A DNA stretch of 11,057 bases from Gonapodya sp. JEL0774 (lineage: Eukaryota > Monoblepharomycota > Monoblepharidomycetes > Monoblepharidales > Gonapodyaceae): positions 1-11,057 of the forward strand of contig JADIIX010000365.1 in NCBI GenBank assembly GCA_027604505.1, written 5' to 3'. Numbering within the stretch: the first letter of the stretch is position 1; each line of letters starts with the position of its first letter. A model generated the notes under the pieces. The model was not told where the DNA came from. It did no database searches and saw only the letters and a program-made list of their open reading frames with translations. The position numbers and the translations under genes are program-made. Positions 8,221 through 11,057 of this stretch are shown here, one piece after another.

Positions 8221-8231
8221 GGTTATGAGCC
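8221..8231 (+). promoter_or_regulatory. Primer binding site, half-tRNA initiator-Met type
   Basis: GGTTATGAGCC follows the LTR end with no gap. It is complementary to the anticodon stem-loop of eukaryotic initiator tRNA-Met (GGCUCAUAACC, anticodon CAU) rather than to a tRNA 3' CCA end. Drosophila copia and yeast Ty5 are known to prime from a 5' half fragment of this tRNA, so the same mechanism is inferred here. Confidence 0.75.
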
Positions 8232-8339
8232 TGGTGCCCCAACGCGTCTAGGACAATCTTGAGATGCTGGAGAACAGGAGATTGTGGATTTGGGCGAAAT
8301 TGGACATTTCCTATCTCTCTATTGAGTTCACACTCAATC

Positions 8340-9317
8340 ATGTCTGACACCATCTGTATCACGTCTGATGGCTTTAAAAAGGCTGTTGGCATTCTTGAGG
8401 ACGCCGCAAAATTTCGAAAGTGGAAGAAATGGGCAGAAGTGGAGTTTCAGGTGCTGGAGGTGATGGGAATGATGGAGGGGACAGAAACCTGCTCAAGAGA
8501 AACTGGCAACAAGAAAACGCTCTGGGAGCGTAAAAACCGTCTCATTTGCTCTGCAATTTTTGTGGTGGTATCCCCAGACTTGGACGGACTGCTGGATCCA
8601 TCGAATTTGCCGCGTATAACTGGGCAGCGCTGAAAACCACCTACGAACCATGTCTTGTCAGGGAACGTCACAGCATCATGAGGTTGATCCAGTCTACTTG
8701 CCTCACAGGGACCATTGCGGAGCTTGAACGTACCTTCCACAATCTGTTTGCCTAAACTGCAGATCTCGACCCAGATCATCTGATTTCAGAAACCAACAAG
8801 ATCCAGCATTTTCTCACTGCCGTGAAGTCCGAGTGCCCCATGGACACTGCAACACAGTTCAGCAAGAGGGATGCAAGGTACCTCGAAGTTGTACAGCGTT
8901 TCGAGCTGTGGAGGGACAGTAACGGGCAGAGGCGCAAGTGCAGATGGCGATGGCAGGGCAGTGGCAGCAAACAACGTGAGCAGCACCGGTGATGTGTGTT
9001 GCAAATGTGGAAGGCCAGGGCACTTTGCGCGCAAGTGCAGGTTGCGTTGGTGTCACAACTGCGGCCAAGTTGGTCACTTTCAGCCGGAGTGCAAGGCAGA
9101 TAGAGGGAACAGAGAGCAGAATTTGTTCGGAGGCAGGGGAGGACCAGCAAGAGGTTGTGGGCGCGGGGGACGAGGTTGACATGGGGGATTCGGTCATGGT
9201 CGCGGGTGGGGAGCAGCTAATCATGTGGAAAATGCGGACACTAGCGCAAATACATATGTGAGTGACGAGTACTTGGTTCATGAAACAGGGGGATCTAGGG
9301 GCTCAGAGAACAGCTAA
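8340..9317 (+). pseudogene. Copia gag with two zinc knuckles, broken by frameshifts and stops
   Basis: The likely start is the ATG at 8340 (MSDTICITSDGFKK), 120 bases after the LTR. The first part contains FRKWKKWAEVEFQVLEVMG, the expected N-terminal Gag pattern. The frame shifts near 8605-8612 into AAYNWAALKTTYEPCL and the LERTFHNLFA segment. An in-frame TAA (8753-8755) follows, then DLDPDHLISETNKIQHFL and YLEVVQRFELW. A second shift near 8920-8980 leads to two CCHC knuckles at about 8998-9096: CCKCGRPGHFARKC and CHNCGQVGHFQPEC, both matching CX2CX4HX4C. A Gly/Arg-rich tail (GGRGGPARGCGRGGRG) runs into a TGA at 9178-9180, probably a decayed CGA. The frame then continues to TAA at 9315-9317. 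The protein would package element RNA in virus-like particles; this copy cannot make it. Confidence 0.88.
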
Positions 9318-9500
9318 AACAAGGAAAGTCAAAAAAAAATTTGTGCTCACTGCATGGGTATCTTTCCAGACGGGACTTCCAGACAGGACCCGGCCTGCTG
9401 CTTGCCACGGAGGCAGTTGTAGGGGCAGATGTTGCAGTTATTATTCAGGATGAGAGTTTGGAAAAGTCCAGGTCTTCCTGGCCAACACCACCTGCAACAA
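9318..9500 (+). other. Degenerate gag-protease linker
   Basis: This segment joins the gag remnant to the protease frame. It contains an A9 run at about 9332-9340, a likely site of indels, and no frame is convincing throughout. A GTGAGT at 9258 and a TTTCCAG at about 9369 could bound an intron, but the frame across the donor is open and looks coding. Confidence 0.4.
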
Positions 9501-9501
9501 A

Positions 9502-10215
9502 TTGGGGTGCGGGGGTGTCGAAGAGAGAAGGCCCCTTAGTCCCCACAAGGGACCTTGCAAAGACCCCGTTGCAAGTGGCCAAGTGACAGATGAGTTGAAA
9601 ATGGAGATCGAACACGTGAAAAATTGTCTTGCAAATACTGATATCGATCATTTTGGACCCAGTGAAAAGGCTCTCTGTTTCTTGGCTGCAAGTTCTCAGG
9701 ACAGAATACTTATTGATTCAGCTGCAACTGATTGCATTACATCTTTAAGTGATGCTCTGGTGGATTTCTCTCCACAACCTGTCATGTTAGCTTTGGCTCC
9801 AAAAGGGGCCAACTCTTTGGCTTCTGGACGTGGATCTCTGTCTCTCAGATTTCAGGGACCTCAGAAGTTTGTTGATGTCAAGATAGGAAGAGTTATTCTG
9901 GATCCAAACGCAAGGAATACTTTGTTAGCAACAGCTTCACTTCAAGCTCTTGGATTTCAGATCAGCTTTCCAGCATATGAGAATACATGTGTTATCAGTG
10001 ATCAGAAGGGAAGAGAAGTTTGCAGAGGTTATAGGCGCTCTGGCAATCTTTATGATATGCCCATTTCAGTGATTTACCCAAGTGTTGGAAATGCAGAGTT
10101 TCATAGTGTAGAACCAGCCGACCATATCATCATGCATGCATTGGCACATTTTAAGCTGGCACACGTTGGAGACAGAGATCTTGTGAACATTGCAAAGTCT
10201 GGCAAAAATCCCTGA
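9502..10215 (+). pseudogene. Copia retropepsin and pre-integrase region, active-site Gly replaced
   Basis: An open frame of 237 codons. After a low-similarity N-terminus come ALCFLAASSQDRILIDSAATDCIT, the retropepsin active-site region (catalytic Asp codon at 9715-9717), then LALAPKGANSLASGRGSLSLRF. The GAG-pre-integrase segment follows (SGNLYDMPISVIYP, then HALAHFKLAHVGDRDLVNIAKSGK), in which the integrase zinc-finger His residues normally sit. The usual DSG or DTG triad reads DSA here (codon GCT at 9721-9723), which should impair the protease. The frame ends early at a TGA caused by an indel in the A-run at 10204-10208; the shifted frame continues as KIPDLLAEHVHNPLHC. The domain cleaves the Gag-Pol polyprotein in intact elements. 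Confidence 0.88.
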
Positions 10216-10545
10216 CCTTCTGGCTGAACATGTACACAACCCTCTACATTGCCTGGGCATCTAGGTTACCTTTTAGCAAACCACCTAGGGAAAAAGAAAC
10301 TCAGCCTGGAGGAAGAATTCACTTGGACTTATGGGGACCGGCAAGAGTGGAAGGATTGAAAAAGGAGAACTACCCTGGAACATCCATCTTAAAGCAACTG
10401 AGAAGTGATAATGCAGGGGAGCTTTTGAAGTGAAACTCAATGCAAGCATGGATGAGAGAGAATGGGATTGATGATGATCCAGAGAGCCCACCAAGAACTA
10501 TGAGAGAAAATGGGATTGATGATTCAGAGAGCCAGGCGGATTGTG
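10209..10545 (+). pseudogene. Copia integrase N-terminal half with internal deletion
   Basis: Two frames together show the zinc-binding region (PLHC near 10245, then ASRLPFSKPPREK) and the start of the catalytic core, GGRIHLDLWGPARVEGLKKENY, with its first catalytic Asp at 10326-10328. The second Asp, in LRSDNAGELL, is at 10407-10409, only 27 residues later. In copia integrases the gap is normally about 50-60 residues, so roughly 30 residues are deleted after ENYPGTSI. TGA at 10431-10433 (GELLK*NSMQAWMRENGI) interrupts the frame. The sequence then contains an imperfect 48-bp tandem duplication and loses similarity near 10540. The rest of integrase, RT and RNase H are absent. Confidence 0.85.
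10452..10534 (+). repeat. Imperfect 48-bp tandem duplication in integrase
   Basis: ATGAGAGAGAATGGGATTGA starts at 10452 and ATGAGAGAAAATGGGATTGA starts at 10500, followed in both by GATGAT-CAGAGAGCC with one codon fewer in the second copy. Both encode MRENGIDD-(P/S)ES. The period is a multiple of three, so the frame is kept. Confidence 0.8.
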
Positions 10546-10563
10546 GCAGTAGGGGGCACCAAA

Positions 10564-10863
10564 TGTTGTGGTTCGCGGCGGAACTGTTGGGTTTCTGTCC
10601 CGAAACTCAACATACTTGTCTGAAATCTAGTACAATGTGTTCACCAAGCAGCTGCAGCTGAGCCGCCAGCACAACTAAGATCACTACAAAAATCTAAAAA
10701 CTACTCTATATGCATCTATATACCAATAGATATCACATCTATCCAAGGAATGGGTGCTGCGACCAGTGGTGACGTGTGGGGGTGAACAGGGATGACTGGT
10801 GTTGTGCCTGTGGGGTCAAGTGACTCCGGCTAAACTCCCGCTTTTAGCTGTCATCTCTCAACA
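10564..10863 (-). repeat. Probable LTR of a different retrotransposon family (5' LTR, minus strand)
   Basis: Read on the minus strand, the segment starts TGTTGAGAGATG at 10863 and ends GAACCACAACA at 10564. It has TG...CA ends with a 5-bp inverted repeat (TGTTG/CAACA) and a length of 300 bp. An AT-rich TATATA-type sequence lies near the middle (10706-10735). Two bases past the end comes TGGTGCCCCC, a plausible primer binding site beginning with the TGG that pairs with a tRNA CCA end. Orientation rests mainly on that site. Upstream is the protease remnant at 10864-11057, into which the element seems to have inserted. No matching target duplication is seen on the left, so the internal part is probably deleted. 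Confidence 0.5.
10585..10612. repeat. Hairpin inside the probable LTR
   Basis: TGTTGGGTTTC (10585-10595) pairs with GAAACTCAACA (10602-10612) at 10 of 11 positions around a 6-base loop, TGTCCC. The arms also look like LTR termini (TGTTG...CAACA), so this may be a nested remnant or an RNA structure in the LTR transcript. Confidence 0.6.
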
Positions 10864-11057
10864 TTATTTCTGACCTTTTGCAGCCAATGATAGAAAGATG
10901 TTCTCCTGCTGAAATGAACTGAGACCCTGTCCAAGAGGTGTAATACAGTCTGATGCACCAGAGTCAATCAGAAATCAATGTCCCTCATCACTGAAAAGGA
11001 ATGCCATTGAATCTGTGTTGGCTGGATTGGTGGTATCAAATGAGTATGAAAACGAGT
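10864..11057 (-). pseudogene. Third copia element: retropepsin region, cut by the window edge
   Basis: The minus strand reads from the window end through NPANTDSMAFLFSDEGH, a TGA at 10975-10977, then FLIDSGASDCITPLGQG and NIFLSLAAKGQK, ending at TAA (10864-10866) at the LTR boundary. The active-site triad DSG is intact (Asp codon 10963-10965) and corresponds to DSA in the right copia copy. The internal TGA probably replaces a CGA. The fragment is homologous to, but clearly diverged from, 9660-9800, so it belongs to a related but separate element. The rest lies beyond the window. Confidence 0.75.

Noticed and set aside
8776-9281. Minus-strand Cys/Leu-rich ORFs
   Set aside because: They are antisense shadows of the zinc-knuckle gag sequence.

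Overview
The window looks like a transposon graveyard from a fungal nuclear genome, most likely a basidiomycete. The signs are many short introns (46-93 bp, mostly GTGAGT donors and CAG/TAG acceptors), copia-type retrotransposons of fungal style, and an intron-rich hAT transposase. No bacterial or organelle gene is visible. The species cannot be named from this sequence.

Layout from left to right. Positions 91-351 (minus) hold a copia Gag-like fragment. Positions 384-1113 (plus) may be an unidentified Gln/Ser/Pro-rich host gene with one intron, whose 3' end is replaced by an LTR. Positions 1038-4125 (minus) are the 3' half of a copia element: integrase C-terminus, reverse transcriptase, RNase H and a 278-bp LTR. 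Two copies of an unrelated 278-bp element sit inside its pol gene in opposite orientations, each flanked by a 4-bp target duplication. Positions 4126-8151 (plus) are a complete-looking 4.0-kb hAT transposon with 16-bp perfect terminal inverted repeats, GACCCG-rich subterminal regions, a ten-exon transposase with one frameshift, and a possible second three-exon gene of unknown function. Positions 8152-10540 (plus) are the 5' half of a related copia element: LTR end, a half-tRNA-type primer binding site, gag with zinc knuckles, protease and an internally deleted integrase. Positions 10564-10863 (probably minus) look like an LTR of another family, and 10864-11057 (minus) is the protease region of a third copia element running off the window.

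The two copia halves are head to head around the hAT element. The hAT ends lie in different targets: its left end is in an integrase gene and its right end is in an LTR, with no shared 8-bp duplication. This suggests recombination between two hAT copies or a hAT-associated rearrangement. All retroelement coding regions carry stops or frameshifts and are dead. The hAT transposase is the least decayed gene. The most unusual objects are the 278-bp insertion family and the second coding unit inside the hAT element.
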